Positions 25,167 to 40,544 of a DNA stretch of 64,000 nucleotides are shown one piece after another. This DNA is from Certhia americana (lineage: Eukaryota; Chordata; Aves; Passeriformes; Certhiidae). The position numbers and the translations under genes were made by a program. The notes beneath the pieces were generated by a model. The model ran no database searches. It had not been told where the DNA came from and saw only the letters and a list, made by a program, of their open reading frames with translations. The first letter of the stretch is position 1; each line of letters starts with the position of its first letter. The DNA lies in assembly GCA_018697195.1 (NCBI GenBank), contig CM031861.1:1848545-1912544 (forward strand), in the 5' to 3' direction.

Positions 25167-27650
25167 ATCTTACTTGGCTCTTACTGTTAGTAAATTCCTG
25201 AACTGATTTGGCCTTACGCTAAAGTCAGACAGAGATAGGAGGAAACATTCAGAATTCTTCACTTATTATCAAGAAACCCCAGCTTCCCTAACATTTTTCT
25301 TTTCAAGACATAGGCACCTTTTGCTCCAAACCTTCAAAGTGTGAATTTGTCTGAAATAATGCTCTATGTTTGGGCAAAAAAGAATAGCTACACTTAAATA
25401 ATGCAGTGGAGTACATTGAGCACCGAGTCCCCAGCATTGGCTCAGTCTTCTTGGTTTCTCATGTGGATATGTTTGGGTTTGTTTATTGAAACATCCCACC
25501 CCTGCCCAGCAGACATCTGTTTGTCTATTGTTAGCAACTTGCAGTTTATACTGTGCTTTTAATTTTAGGTTTGCTTGATTATAAATAGACCATTTAGCTA
25601 GATTAAATTTGGAATTAATTTTGAGTTTCCTTGTGTTTGAGGGTGAATTTTTACTGCTGTTAAATTCGGGGTGAAATTTACTGCTGTTTTACTGCAGAGT
25701 GATGTCCCATCCATCCCCTTAATAAGCCGATTTGGTGAAGTCCAAAACTATTGTTTTTATTTCCCTTAGTTTATTTGTAGAAAGAATGTTTTGGTGACTG
25801 CACAGAAATGCTTTTCATTTGGTTTTGGTAGTGGATGAGGCCCTGAAACAGGAGCTAGTGATTATTTTTCTCTACTCTCAGTGCTACTGTGGGCAGATAT
25901 CTCACAGTGGGTTAATGCTTGGGGTGCTCTAGTCTAACCTGCAGCCTAAAAATAGGCTGTATATAAGGTGAAAAGAGCTATAATCAAAACAGAACATTTA
26001 AAATGTATATTTAGAACCAGGTGAACATCACATGTATACTCTCATCAGTGCTAGCTTGCCTGTAGCCTCTGGTACAACAGATAGTGTCTTCTGGTATTTA
26101 GAGAATTCTTCCTCTATTAGCTTTTTATTTTTTTACTCCATACTTTTCTGAGTGTGTAGCTAAAAGGTGCTTTGAAGATATTTAGTATCAAGACTTGAAG
26201 ATTCAATGTGAATGTGGCTACATAATTGCAATTCCATGAAAAAAAAGCCAAACTCATGGCTTTTTTTTTTTTTTGATAAATATGAATTAAAACCACAATT
26301 CCCTTCCCCCTTATAAATTCTTAGTGTTTTAAGGTACAGTGGCCTGAAACTTTGTTTCATTCTTTTTGTAATGTATTTAGGAGAGTTGAATGTTGGCTTT
26401 ATTCATGGCAGGTTTTGATCATAGAATTAGGAGGATATGTTGTGTTATAATATATGCAGGCCCCTTATAAAGTTAAGTGTGTTGTCAGAGACCTTGAATT
26501 TTTGGAAAGAACATTTTAAGTGCCTATTAGTAATTTTTTTTTTTTTTTTCCCTCTCCCTAAGTTAGCACTGCATCTCAGAACTGCATGAATATACTTCAC
26601 AATTGAATTTGGGGATTTATTTTTCAGTTTTCTATTTGTAAAAGAATATGACAGAGGTCTTTGTATAAGCTGCTTGTGGCAATTTAGGCAGCTTAAGTCA
26701 CTTAAAGTCTGTAAGGCTGACTGGTATCTGTTGACATATATTAGAAAATACCATAATCTCTTGTGTATATACATCTCAAACTACAAATACTGAGAAGAGA
26801 GAAATTTGTGTTATGTGTGTCAGGTAATCTGGATGCTCATAACTTTCCAAGTATCTTTTTTTTTTTTTTTTTTTTGTAATCCTGCCTGTGGGTTCCCCAA
26901 GTGTAAATGTAATGCAGTTCTTGCCAGGAAAAATGTTTTCACAGTCTCTGGGCTGAAAGAAGAATTATTATTTTGCTACCGAATGGAGTGAGTTTTTTAT
27001 TCAACTTGACTTTTTCATAGAGGCACAGGGAAATAACATTTCCACATTTTGGAAACTCCAGGTGATGGTGAATCCATATATGTAGGTCACTTGAGGAGAT
27101 TGCTCTGGGAGTTTGGATATTTCAAATTGGAGGAGTGTGATTCCAAGTCCAAGTTAATGCTCACTTTCATTTTGATGTGTTGTTTTCCTCTAAGCTGATG
27201 TGGGTAGTTGGCTCCCTTGGTTTTTTGCCCGTGACCTTTATCTGTTTCAGACTTGACCTTTGTTTTCATGTAAGCTCTACTGAAAATCATCTCCTTTTCT
27301 TCTGATCAGCCTGACAAGGCTCTGTGGCCTGTTCCTGCAGTGGCTGGAGCAGCATTTTTCCAAAGAGCAGCTTTGTTGCTTAATCTTCTCTTTTGCTGTT
27401 CCACAGTGGCCTTGAACTTTGCTCATGTGTTTATGCTCCTGTCTACTGAGGATATGGTTTTTGAGGATGGCAGTGGAGATCTTAACAGAAATATAATTTT
27501 GGTTGGATCTGAAATATGCCGTGGCTGTTGATGGATACATATGAAGAGCAGTCAACATATTCCTGTAATTCATCTGGCTTCTGGTTCTGTTTTAAGAAAG
27601 ATAAATATCTGGAATTAGTCTTTTGCTTTACAAATTCTACAAAGTGCACC

Positions 27651-27770
27651 AAGGTTCCAGGTCAGGCTGGATGGAGCTGTGAGCAAGCTGGTCTAGTGGA
27701 AGGTGTCCCTGCCCGTGGCAGAGGTGAGCTTTGAGATCCCTTTCAACCCAAACCACTCTAGGATTCCTGA
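27651..27770 (+). mobile_element. CR1 LINE 3'-end fragment, sense
   Basis: The segment reads 'ttccaggtcaggctggatgg', 'gagcaagctggtctagtgg', 'gtgtccctgcccgtggcag', 'cctttcaacccaaaccactc', ending 'aggattcctg'. This is CR1 3' sequence with a small internal deletion. It is a dead copy within the first coding intron. Confidence 0.88.
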
Positions 27771-30700
27771 GTCCTTAATGAAAAGATCCTTACACAAGCA
27801 ATATTGGGCATAATCAGATATCTTAAGGACAGATTTTAAACAAGGGCTTGTTTAAAGGAAAAAGGCTTGAACATTTTAATTTGGGACCTTTTGAGTTTTG
27901 TTAAGGAGAAAAAAAAATTCTCTTTAGAAAATAAGCATTTTTTTCTTTGTGATAGGAAAATGGGCAGTTCTTGGTTTTATTTCTTAATTTAATTAACCTT
28001 TTTTTATTTTTTGATTTTTTTCCTCTCATAGAACAGTAATTTTTCTTTGGGTGTGGTCTGAACCATGCTGTGTTTTGCTTTACTCCTATTGCTAGTATAT
28101 TGTAGAGTTGGGTATCCAATTGTGGAGAAATATTCTGAAGCACAGTGCTTGTTTTTTTTTCTTTTTATCCTACCTCTCACATAAATGGATGTAAAATTTG
28201 GTTCTATATGCTTAAAACATTGTTTTTAGAGGCATATTTACCTTTTATGTAGAATGGCAGGGTAGATTATCTGGTAAAAATGAGTAAAGCATTGAGATGG
28301 TTAAACGCTGTACTGTCGAGAGAAGTGAGATTTTTTTTTTTCCTCCCTCAAATTTACAGAACAGTGCACAGGATAAGGATTTAATTATATAAGCCTATGG
28401 AGCTGAGTAATATACATAGTTAAAAAAGCCAAACAAAACAAAGCCATCTTAAGATGTGCAATTGCAAGAAAGAATTTCTATGTTGGCCTGTACAAAGTTG
28501 AGACTGGCTTGATGTTTGAAAAATCTCTGAATGTTCATGTAAAGAAACTGCCTTGGCAGCTGATGAAGTCTATTGATCATTGTCTTCAACACTGACAGTG
28601 TCCAGTGCTGAGAAATGGGGTTTATTTTGGGTTACTTGAAAAGGAATTCTGGCCACCAAAATCCTTGGTGTAAAAGCTAAACGTTCTTCAGTGTGGAGAG
28701 GGCTCACTCAATAAAACAGGATCATAAATTCCTGGGTTTTTATTGTTACTATATCCATGGTTGTCTCCAGAAATAGTGGCCACTTTTATTAAACTACTTC
28801 TGAATTTTCAAGCACAGTCATGAAAAGGGAGGGAGAGATCTCAAAGTGGAATTGCTCATTTGCTTTACAGAATGCTTGATATGAAAGTTTTTTCACTGTG
28901 CAACCCCAAATTGCCTTAAAAAAGAAAATTGGGTGAAAAGGGAGTTCTGTACACATCTGTAGGGATTGCTGTCTTGATCATTGGCAGGGTTTAAACTGTG
29001 GGTTTGTGGGTTTGAGTTGTGGATTCTCAATTGTCCTATGTGAGCCAGTCACAATTATTAAGCAACGTATACTTTTGCCAGTAGAATGTTAGAGTCAAAA
29101 CTCTCATTTTCTTTGCATTCCTATCTATCATTGGGAAACCTGTGAGCTGAACATGAGGGGAGTCATGGGACTCTGTTAACCTTGCTGAACTAATAGTTCC
29201 AGACCTAAATTCTGTTATTTGCTGTGCTTTTCACTGTGGCTTGTGCTTGTGGATTTGCTGCTCCCAGTGGGAAGCTGGACGCTGTAATTTTATATACTTT
29301 AAGGTTCTGTTGTGTAGGGTATGTAAGGTCCTGGATGCACCTCATGCTTGAATCTCTTGCTTCTATTGGGATTTAAGGCATGGGCTGCTTTGGAAACCCA
29401 GAAGTAAAAGAAACTTCTGATCCAAATTAAAAATTAATATATGGGCTTCTCTTGTTTAGAGTTCTTCAGTTAATCTAATTTGTATGTAAAGAATTATGTT
29501 GTACCCAGGAGACCCAAGGCTAGAAGAGCAGAGCCTGTGTGAAGGGTGATATTGGATGTGTAGGTGAATCTGGTTGGGCTTTCCACATGTTTATACCTTT
29601 GTAAGGTAAACCCCTAATTTCAGATTATCCCCTTCAAAGCTCTATTTACTGTAGTATATTTGGGGGAATGACTAGAAGTGTGGTTTAGATAATTTCAGGG
29701 ATGCCTTGGATACCACTGTGAATCTTTTTGTTATTCTTGAGTAATGTCTTTTTCATACAGCATGACCACCTTTTCGTAGTTCATGGGAAAAGGCTTGGAA
29801 GGTCATAACATTCTTTCAGCCTTATGTTAAAGAGCACGAGGCAGGTGCATCCAGGAATTTATTTTTTAAAACATGCAGCTTGAGTTTTCAGAATGTCTTT
29901 GGAGGGTGTGGTTCCACACCATTTTCTTCCAAAACTGAGTCTTTGTCTCAAGAAATCTGGAATTGCTTTGCTTCATGTAAAGTGGAAATGGAACAGCTCT
30001 TTAGAATTTTTCCTTTTCCCCTCCCAGGGTCTCTTTTATGTTGATACTGACCTTGGTGTAACTGATCCCATTGCAGCTGTAGTTTGTGGAGACTGCATAA
30101 CCCTCTCCTGAATTTTGTGCAATGATTAGAAAAGACTTGAGTCCTGGGAAGTAAAGGAGGAGAAATGGGCCAAGCATTTCCTTTGTCTCAGGGAGGCTGC
30201 AGGGCTTCCCTGTTGCATCATCTTTCCCTTGTTTTTAGTCCGGTGTGGAACAGGAGCTTCACAGGTTCCCCACCAACCTGTCTTTCACATCAGCATTTGT
30301 TAGTGTAACACCATACTGACAGCCTGCCCCTGTCTTCTATTAATTTCTTTATTTTTCATTTATTGTTTTTTTTTTTAATTTCTCCTCTGCATTATAGCCT
30401 TGCTCATCTCCCTGGTTTCCTTCTGCTGTCTGGGCTCAGGTACTCATCAAGTTTAGTCATGGATTTTTAAATTTTTTTTTTTCTTTTTTTTTTGTGGCAG
30501 ACAAAAAATTACTTTGAACTTTAAAAAAAGCTTTAACCCTCCCTCTAAAACAGCTCTTCAAAGTTTAATCTATGTTGCTGATTTTTTCCTAGTTTTCTCT
30601 GTGTTTAGATAGCAGACATGTCTGTTGTAGGATCTGAGACTGCTGTTTTTGTGTGGACTTTGGAATTGCTTTGTTGTGGAGTATTTTCTAAAGTGGATCC

Positions 30701-33700
30701 ACTTTTCCATGGAATGGTCCAGTAGAATTTATTCAAAATACACAGATTTGGGCACATTTAGTTTCAGTTAGCCCAGTAAATCCACTCAGCCTGTAAACTG
30801 GGGTGATAGGGAACAGAGAAGTAGGAAAAAACAAAATGTGAAAAGCTGGTAAGTTGAATTTCCTGCTGAAGGCACGTACCTGTCCTCAGTGAGTATTACT
30901 TGCTTAAACAAGTTTGAAATTATAAGACTGAAGTGTTCATCACTTGGCAAAAGTAATAAATACATATATATATATAATAGGAGAACACAGAGGGGGAAGT
31001 ACATGCTGGTGCTTGTTTAATGAGGGTGTCTTGGCCAGCCTTATTCAGCTATTCCCAAGCATTCCCTCTTAACAGACTGTGAAAAATGTACTTTTCAGCT
31101 GCTAGCCACAGGACTAAAGCTGGCAACTAGGGGCTAAGATGAACGATTAGAATAGGGCAGGGCAGAGCCCCAGCAGCAGCTCACGGTTTCTGCAAGCAGG
31201 AGTATCTTGTCACTGAAATAGTTGTGCATGATGGGTCTTGTCCTGGATCTGTTTGTAAAAAACTGTGCAGTATTAGTCATGTAAGATGACTAGAATGTAG
31301 TATGTAGGGTTAAATAATTTTTAATTCATAAAAGTCGTAGGAATTTAATATTTAATGGGCCAGAATTGTGCTGTTTCTTGTGAGTGCAGTATGTTTAGAG
31401 TTGATGCGCAGAAAAATATTTTTTTCTTGTCCAAGTAAACAATGTTGTTTACAACTTAAAAGATCTTGCTACAGCTGCTTAATATCAAGAATGGGGGGTC
31501 CCAGGAAAATTACAGACCTTCTTAAATCTTCTCAGCCCATCTTGCAGTTGTTCCACGGTTTGGCATCCCCAAGGAGGATTGCATGCTGTGCTATCCAGCA
31601 TGGAATCCCAGGAAATCTTGGCCAGCTTTGTGTGAGGAGAGGAAAAACTTCAGTGAAATCCCTCTACTGTCATATTCAAGATGGAGACTGGTTTTGTCCC
31701 ATACCCTGTCAAACTGGTAATGCAAGATTCTTGCTCTTTAATTAAGTACAAGTGTATTCTCCTTTTGCCATGGTGGGTATGGGTGTGGGTAGGTTTCTTC
31801 ACTGACATGGACTCCAAAAATGGAGATGCCTAAAGCTACACCTAAGAAGTTGTGCTGCCACTTTACTCTATTAGTTCCTAATCAAAATAGACTAGGCTGG
31901 GAGTGCAGGAATGTGCTAACTCCCCTTGTGAAACCCTTAGAATTCACGGATTCAGAGTGACACTGAGAGGCAGGCGTTTTTCTAACACCCCCCAAGTATT
32001 GTAGCCTTATTCTGTGTTAAATTAAGCTGTTATTCTGGATTTTGGTGGTTGGAGTGGTACAGTATTGAAAAGAATTGTTGTGTTATCAGCTGTTCTCAAC
32101 AGTTACTGCTCTGCACAACATAGCCATCCCAAGTTGAAAAGCCTGTTTTTCAATGATGACTAAAGTTTTCCTGATGCATATTTAAGCTGATTTGGACATT
32201 TTTCCAAAGAAAACAAGCTCGGTATGGTTCTGAATACTTTTGTTCTTATCTGCCCTTTCAGGGGGCGTATTCCTGTACATTGAGGAGCAGGTAAGGTGGA
32301 ACTCTTTGCATAGCCACACCACAATGAAGTGATTGGAAGATTTTCTGCTACCATTGCATATGAACAGATGCCAAGTTTCATGCAAGTCTGAAGGCTGCTT
32401 CTGCATTTCCTGTGCTTGCTGTTGTAATACTTCAGTTTTTGAACTCCTTACTCAGAAGATCCATGGTGTTGCCTGAATAGAGGCAACATTTCATAAGCAT
32501 TTTTACAAAGACAAGTGAAGAAAATAACTTAAAACTGGTATTTCAAGTTAGTGCTCGGTGTGTTCATTTCTTGTTAGTTCTCCATGCATTCTGCTAACTT
32601 GTAAGGTTTGCCCCCTCAGTTGAGTATTTGGAGAAAGCCCTGGGGGGAAAACCAGGTACTTTGGTCGAGTTTTTCATTGGTTGATTTGATACACATCTGT
32701 AGCTTTTATAAGGGTTTTTAAAGGCTGACATAAAAACTGGTTGTGTGTGCTCTGGGCTAATTGATCACCCTTTGTGATCTGCGCCGCTTTGAACAAGCTG
32801 TGTTGATTTGTTAAGGCTGGTGAAAAGATTAACAAACTATCTGGAGAAATTAGGGGTTCTGAATGTTTTGATGATCCCAAGGCTGGTAACTCTACAGAAG
32901 AGGCAGAGCAAACTGTAAATAGGAGTGACTAGTTGAGGTTTTCTGACTTGTTTAAACAACCTCATGTTCTCTTTCCTTAGTTTCTCAGACTACAGAGCAG
33001 CTGTAGGATGCAGCTGAGGCTTGGTTTTGCCTTGCAGCACATTAGCTGCAAGCAGGCTTGTAGGGACTGTGTGTGTTGTGTCACACGTGTGACTTGTGTT
33101 CCCCGTGGTGGCTCTAAGGAGGAGCCTGGAAGGTTCCCCTGTGTCCCTTCAGTCCAGAGCACTGAGTGTGACCAGGTGTCAGAGTCCAGGACACTCCTTT
33201 GGCTGTCCTGGATGATTTCAGACCTGGACAGGGGGCTGAGAGGCCTTGGCAAGGAGTCAAAAATTCCTGTGCCTTCAATTTTAGCCCTTGGGAGAAATTA
33301 CCATCTCTGTGTGAGGATTTACAGACCACGAGAGTTTAAGTAGAGTGCTAGTTAGTTAGTCACAGGGTGAAAAGTAGATTTCTAGGTTTTTTAGAATGGT
33401 AAGCAGAAAAGACAAGATGGAGGAACCTCATGGCTTTTGGGCTTCTTCCTTCTTCATCTGCTCCATCTTCTGCTGTGATGGTGGCACTTTCTGGTTGGCT
33501 TAGAGTAGAGACCAACTTTCTAACATGGATGATAGGTATTGGAAAATTCTTGTAAGTACTGTGTACATAATATTTAGTGTAAAACTACCGGCCACCTTAG
33601 GGGCAGTGATTTTTGCCTTGAATTGACCTGCTGCACAGATCTCATCGAGTCAGGGAAAGAATGTTACAGATAGGAGAGAATAAACAACCTTGGAAAACAG

Positions 33701-34805
33701 AAGAGACATCTCTCGACATTACTTCAATCTCAGGGTTGGGGAAAAGAGCCTTTCTGCATCTCGGGATTCACCAAAATACACAGAAACCCGAGAATCAGGG
33801 AATGCTGGCTCTCCAGTGATGCACGAAGATCTGCTTTTGCACGAGGCTTTGCCCTGTCCCTGTGTACAGAACTGCACAGTGCTGCTGGGGTTAGGGAAAG
33901 TGAAATGCAGGAGGCCAGGCAGTAAGGGTTCTGCTAGCCCAGCTTTGGACAGGCTGGAGTTAATGATTCCAGTGCTCTGTGCACAAGGGTCTGCAGGCTC
34001 CTGTTCCAGACTTTGCTGCTGGCTGGCTGAGGTCTGAGCAGGGATTCACGTACTGAAAGGAAAACCCCTCATTCTCAGAGGATGGATCCAGGTTTGGGTT
34101 CCGGTGCTTTTACCCCCTGCACCCCAAATAGGACATGTCTGAAATGTGTTGGTTAGATCGGGGAAGGGGAGTTACAGGGGCGAGAACATGGAACTGATGT
34201 GTTTCTACCTCCCTTTTCCTGCTGCTCCTGCATTCCTTTTGCCGAGCTGCCAAATCCTACCTTTCTCCATTTATGTTTCCTTGTGCTTCCGGAAGCTCCC
34301 AGTGCTGAAGTCTGGATTTTGTGCTTTGTAGTTCAGGCTCAGGGAACGCTGTGCATAAATTTAGGCAACTCACTCAGGATGGTAACTGGAAACCTACTTA
34401 TTGCCATGGAGACTTGGGCTTGCTATAAGCTTTTTCCATTTTGCTCTTGGGCATATGTTTGGTACCTGCTGGCTGTGAGTGAGGAGTTCTTTGGCTCTTG
34501 GCTTGTCAGATGCCAGGCAGTTGATTCTGCTTCCAGCTCCAAAGTGGACTGGGAACAGTGAGAGTTTCATTCCAGAGCAATAACATTATGCAACTGTAAA
34601 CACGTTAAAACTTAATTGCCTGTTTAGGATTGAGCAGCGTTAATGACAAAGCCTAGATAGGTCAGCCCAAGAGGGACACTTGAAGGAGAGCTGCTAAAAA
34701 AGCCCAAACAACTGGAATGATAAAAAGTGATGCTGGTTTAGTGTTGATCACTGACTGGCTCAATATTCACTTGAGTGTTTTCATGCAGTGTTGCAGTTTT
34801 TGATA

Positions 34806-34862
34806 AAGAGAAAAAAAAAAGTATTTAAAAAAAAAAAAAAGTCTTTAAAAAAAAAAAACAAA
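34806..34862. repeat. A-rich simple repeat
   Basis: Three A-runs of 10 to 14 bases are separated by 'gtatttt' and 'gtcttt'-like spacers. It is a low-complexity intronic tract. Confidence 0.85.
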
Positions 34863-36078
34863 CCAGGTTTTTGAGAGTTAACCAAAGGTGGTATTAAAGC
34901 TTTTCTTTATGTCAATGCCACTAGTTGGAAGGGGAGAATTTTTTTTCACAGTAAAGAAATCTGCACTTCTGTTTTGGTGCTTGTCTTTTGAGTTATAAAA
35001 CAGTTTATGCTTACACAGGAATAGGAAAGGAGGCCAATACACTAATTATGTAATGAGCTCCAGTGTGTTCTCACTCTGGTGGGTAGTTAGCTCCACTTGG
35101 AAAAACAACTACTTTGAGCATGAAAAGCCTTTCAGTGTTTCAAAACACAAAAATTTGTCATATCCATGTTTTAGTATTACTTGTAGTATTCTTTTATAAT
35201 CCCTTTTAAGTTCTGGGGGTTCATAGAATTGATTCTGTTAATGTTTGAAATAAGTTTTATGTTTCTAGCTTAGTCAATTCAGGCTGCTCGATACTTACTG
35301 GAAATTATTTTCATGAGGTGAAAAGGAAAATATTTTTCTTTGCACACTCTAGGCTGATTTTTTGTCTTTCCCATTAGCACATGCCAGAGATATGGAAAGG
35401 TTGAAAGCAATGTGTTTTACTACATGGAACAGGCAAAGCATAATCTGTGTGTGACTATGTTTTTTTCCAAGGCTGGATTTAATGGTGAAAACAAGTCAGT
35501 TCTCCTCAGTTTTAACTCTCTATACCTTGAACTGTTTCATAATTTCATAGTTCTGATTCTTAGCCTAAAAAAAAACCCAAAACAAACCCATGACTTATTA
35601 GGTAGAAAAATTTGCTTGCTAGGAACTTTCAAATATATTGGGGCTCTTGGTCACTGGGTGCTACCTAAGCCCCTTAGATTTAAAGTGTATTGACTGTGAC
35701 CTACCCTAGAAATAAGCCGAGATATTTAAATTTCCTTTGCTTGTTTTGTTTTAGACTGTATATTTGCCATTTCCACGCAGTCATCATTTGGAATAATTGT
35801 GGTTTATCTGTAGTACATACACCAGGATGGAAACTTACCTCAGATCCCATTGGTTTTCACCCCTGATGTCCTGCACTTCCCCCAGTTGTTCTTTTCCAGC
35901 TCTCTTTAGCTGCTCAGATTTGTGGCTTGCTTGATATTCAGTCTACAGACCAGAAGGATAACAGTAAACCAAAATATCACTTGGAGATTAAACAGATAAA
36001 TTCCAATCATATATTTTGGTCAGAGATGGTCCTAAAGATGCAACAGTCACAGCTTCATCTTTCTATTGCCTGAAGTTA

Positions 36079-36168
36079 CTACTTTACAGTATTTAATAAT
36101 ACTTGATGAATTTAAAATGTTTGCTACTTTACAGTATTTAATAATACTTGATGAATTTAAAACGTTTC
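36079..36168. repeat. 45-bp direct tandem duplication
   Basis: Two adjacent 45-bp units starting 'ctactttacagtatttaata' at 36079 and 36124. They differ only near the end of the unit (aaaatgtttg against aaaacgtttc). The near identity points to a recent tandem duplication in the intron. Confidence 0.95.
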
Positions 36169-39100
36169 TCTTTTTTACTTAAATATATTTCTATCATTTG
36201 TATAAATTTTCTGGCCATGTGGTTGTTTTTAATTCATGATTACTTGTGCACTTGAGCGCTGTTGCATTTTCTTATGGAATTAGGTTTGTTTTGCTTGATC
36301 AAATGCCAAACAAATTTAGTTATTTGTTGAGCATCCCTAATAAACAACTTGTATTAACAGACTTTCAGGAATTACCTCTGTTTCTTTCAAGTGTTTCCCC
36401 TAGGTTAAATACTATCTTCCTGTCAGGTAGCATTTATTGGTCTGTGATGTGCTGTCTGTGAAACCTATGAATTATGTTTGTAATGAACATGAAGGGAATC
36501 TGTTCCCTGAAAGCTGGAATGTTCCTGGATTGAGATCTTGGAAGTTCCCAAGCGTGTCAGCTCAGCCAGGCTTGACAGCTCAGCACTAATGGATCCAGCT
36601 TTTGGAGGGATGTTTATATTGTGGCATCTAAATACTGAAGGCTGAAGGTCAGCTCTGAAGGCTGAGGTAGAAGAAATGCTATTGCTTTAAAAAATCCTGG
36701 AGCTTGGGAATAATAATAGAAAAAAAAAAAAGCCCAAACAAAAAACAACCCAGAAAATGTATTACTGAACAAGAACAAGCTTATTTGCTTAGTGTGGCTT
36801 TTTGTTGAGAATATTTATTTCTGCCAGCGAGAGTGACATGTTTGGAATGATTCAGTTGGGTCAGAAAGTTACTTTCTTCAGTAAACATTTCAGTTTGGTG
36901 TAGAGTATGGGTGTTTGCCAGAGTGTTCTAATCAGTAGGGAATATTTCCCTGGTAAATTCAGCACTCTTCCACCAGTTTGTGTGAGTGCTCTGAAATGCT
37001 TAGTGTGAGTTCCATTCTTGTCAATCCCCAGCGCTGTGTATTTATTATTTTGATGGCAGCCAGAAACAGAGCAGAACTTCATTCTGTTGTTCTCAGTCTT
37101 CTTAATTACAGAAAAGTAACACAGCTTTGTGGACAAGTGAGAAAGTTTCTCGGGATTCTTTCCTTTTTATTCTTTCTGTACATTCATCTAATGCCAAGGA
37201 AGAAATTGTGACACAACTCGAGATTTTTTGAAGCTGCAGATAGTTTCTCTGCTTTTGAACTGCTTAAAGAAATCACAAATTGTCTCCCATTGAAGGTAAG
37301 TATTAAAACTAGAAAGGACACGTTGTTTGGCAGTGTCAACTGAAACTAAGGACGTTCAAATGTTCTTTCTTAGGCAGCTCATGGGACTTGAAGCAACTCT
37401 ATTTTGTCAAAACAAACAGCAATGGAGGTGTTATGCAATGCCAGCAATCCCTGTCAGTGTGTTTATGCAGCAGCAATATAAATTCCTGTGTGCACTCTTG
37501 CTTTGGGTCATCTGACAAGTGTGATGGTTCATGTCACAATTGGGATCTATTTGTGCTACAATTTATAATTACACAGGAGTCTGCAGTGGACTGGAACTCT
37601 CTGTCCTATAACCATCTGAAGAGTGAATGGCCTTCCTTTCAAATGTACAGCTGCTTTTCACGTGGGGAAGCTCATACAGATAAAAGATCTATATTGATGC
37701 TATGCAGTGATTGGAAGTTGAAAAGGATGATGAGACAGTGTCTGGTAGTCCTTGCTGTGCTCTTCATCCTGTTCTCAAGACTTGAGATAGAGGCTGGAAA
37801 AAGAGAAAACTTCCCATGTCAGGCCAGTGTCCTTTGGAGAATTGGGCAATCTTGATGTTTTTAAATGCTGATGTTGGCATTTTCAGGGTTTTTTAAATTA
37901 CTTTTCTTACATTATTAATTTGGAAGGGGAAACCAAGAAAGTAAATTCATACCAAATACTCTTCTCAGTAGTACATAATTATCTAATCTGTAAAGATCAG
38001 CAGGGACTGCCAGTGAAAAATGGCAGCTTTGGTTTCTGGTTTACCTGAGCTCATGTGTGAGCAAAAGGGGAGTGTGCTGCCAATTCCTTGGGAGTCTTGG
38101 AAGCTCCCACAGGTGGGATGTTGAAGGTGCAGGAATAGCTTGGATGTGAAGGAGCATTCTGCTGGGAAAAAATGACTTAGTCAATATTTCTGTCAGCTCC
38201 AGTGAAGCTTGAAGTAGGGTTTTTTTGAAAGGGTTTTCCTCTCTTGGTTTATCTTGCACCCAGGACCCTTTGGTAATTTGTTTTTTTGTGTGTAAAAGTT
38301 CTAGTAGCTATATTTACAGACCAGCTTGTTTTGGAATTATTTCCTGGCCATTTGGAAAATAATAGCCCTTTTTTTTTTTTTTTTTTTTAAGAATGCAAAT
38401 GAAATACTGCAATGAAATATTTATATGAATGTAATTATTTTATTTCTCTGACACCTAATAATTTAGCAGTTGAGAAAGGAAAATAAATTAAGAGTTTTTG
38501 CAGCTTTTTGCTGATTAAGCAGGGGGACTGAAACTTTTTTCCAATGAACAGGTTTTGATTTAGGAAGAGGGATTATAGGGATGGATTCTGCATCTGTGGT
38601 GGTGGTGGTATTGCTGTCTTTTCCACAACAACTTTTAATAGCCTGATATGTTAGTACTTCCAGAGGAGTTCACTCCAACTGTATATTTTGCAACATATTT
38701 TTTGTCTTTTCAGTTGTGAATATTTTAGAATAAAGTTTACCAAATGAATATTGGAAATTGCAGTGTCTTTTGACTGTGCTGCTTATTTTAGCTGCATGTT
38801 AGAATTTGCAGATGTGCTTAGTATAATTAATTGGTTGATGTGGCCTTTTGTTTTTAAGCATGTGCATTCTGTCACTTTGAATTTTGCTGCAAAACAGCTC
38901 CATCTTAAGCTTTCACTTGATATACAGCTGCTGGTCGATAATCAGTGTGTCTTGAAGAGTTTGGAAAAAGTAAAGAAGCAGCAATTGTGTCTTCACTTAG
39001 CTGGCTGTTCGTGTTCACCTTGTCCTGCTAATCACCAGTCCAGCTGTACAAATCCATTGTTTATTAGGCAAGGCTCTTGTTTATGGGTATTTTCCTTATC

Positions 39101-40268
39101 TTGGACAACAGAAAGGAGTGTTACAACAAAAAGGAGTTTTCCTGATGTGTTCACTGGCCACTGGGGTGACTGAGGCATATTTATTTTCACATTATAAGTT
39201 GCATGGACAAGACATGAGGGTTGCTTTCTTGCAAAGCTCTTTTCTAAAGGATGCACTTGTTCACATGCACACTGTCAATTCTCATTTCCAGTGCAGTTCA
39301 GATTAGAATTTAAATTTTGCCAGGGTAGATAAAGTTATGCTTTGTGTTTGCTTCTAAATGTGGTATATAGTTGTAGCTTTTGTTCTATTCAGAGTATGCT
39401 ACCCCCACTTGATAGAAAACATACTTGTCTTTTATATTAAGTATTTTTAGTGAGGCTGTTGATAGAGAGGGGAAATGGTTTAGGCTGCAGTGGCTCTTGC
39501 AGATATTAGTACAATCATTTCCTGACAGAAACCCCAAACTGTAGGAGGATATTCTTTCATGTTGACTCTGTTCACTGCAGTAATAAGCATGCAGTAAGTG
39601 ATGTGAGTTAGCTCCACTCCTGTTCCCTGATGACACTTCACTCTGGGTTATTTCACTTTGGTTGGGTTTTGTTTGGTGAAATCTTTATTGAACTTGAAGG
39701 GTGAGCCTTGTGAGGGCTTTGAGTCCCAGGGCTCAGCTTTCAGAAAATTCTGATTCTAATCCTCAGAGTTTTCTAGCAGGACTGGGACAGGGAAAGGGCT
39801 GCTTCATTCCCTTTTGTGGCATTGGAAGGAAGGCATGAATGACATTCCTGTATTTAGCTGTTTTCTGGTATGTCAGGATTATGCATTATTGCTCGCAATT
39901 AAATACTGACTTGAAATTTGCCATGTTTGTTGGTTTCCTTATTTTGCTGTGCTTAGTGCTGTTTTTTCCTGTCTCCCTCAGCAGTTGTTAAAAAAACACA
40001 ACAAACCAAAACACACAAAACCAACAACTCCTTGAAACCATAACAAATATGTTTTTCCCTTTGCTTACCAGGGAAACCCTAACTTGTATAATTGCCTTGA
40101 GATGCAAACAAGTTTTCAAAGTCCTGATCAAACATCTTTTGTCTGTACAGTTGGCAGCATAAAGGTTTTAAGTGTTTGAACTGAAGCTGGCTTAGCATGA
40201 CTACACAGTTGTATTGGCTTTGCACATCTGAAATGAGCACTTCAAGGAACTGTCAAGTGTTCATATGA

Positions 40269-40544
<276 letters not shown>

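Noticed and set aside
37388..37855. 155-residue open frame in the first coding intron
   Set aside because: No family resemblance, ordinary intronic composition and no flanking exon structure.
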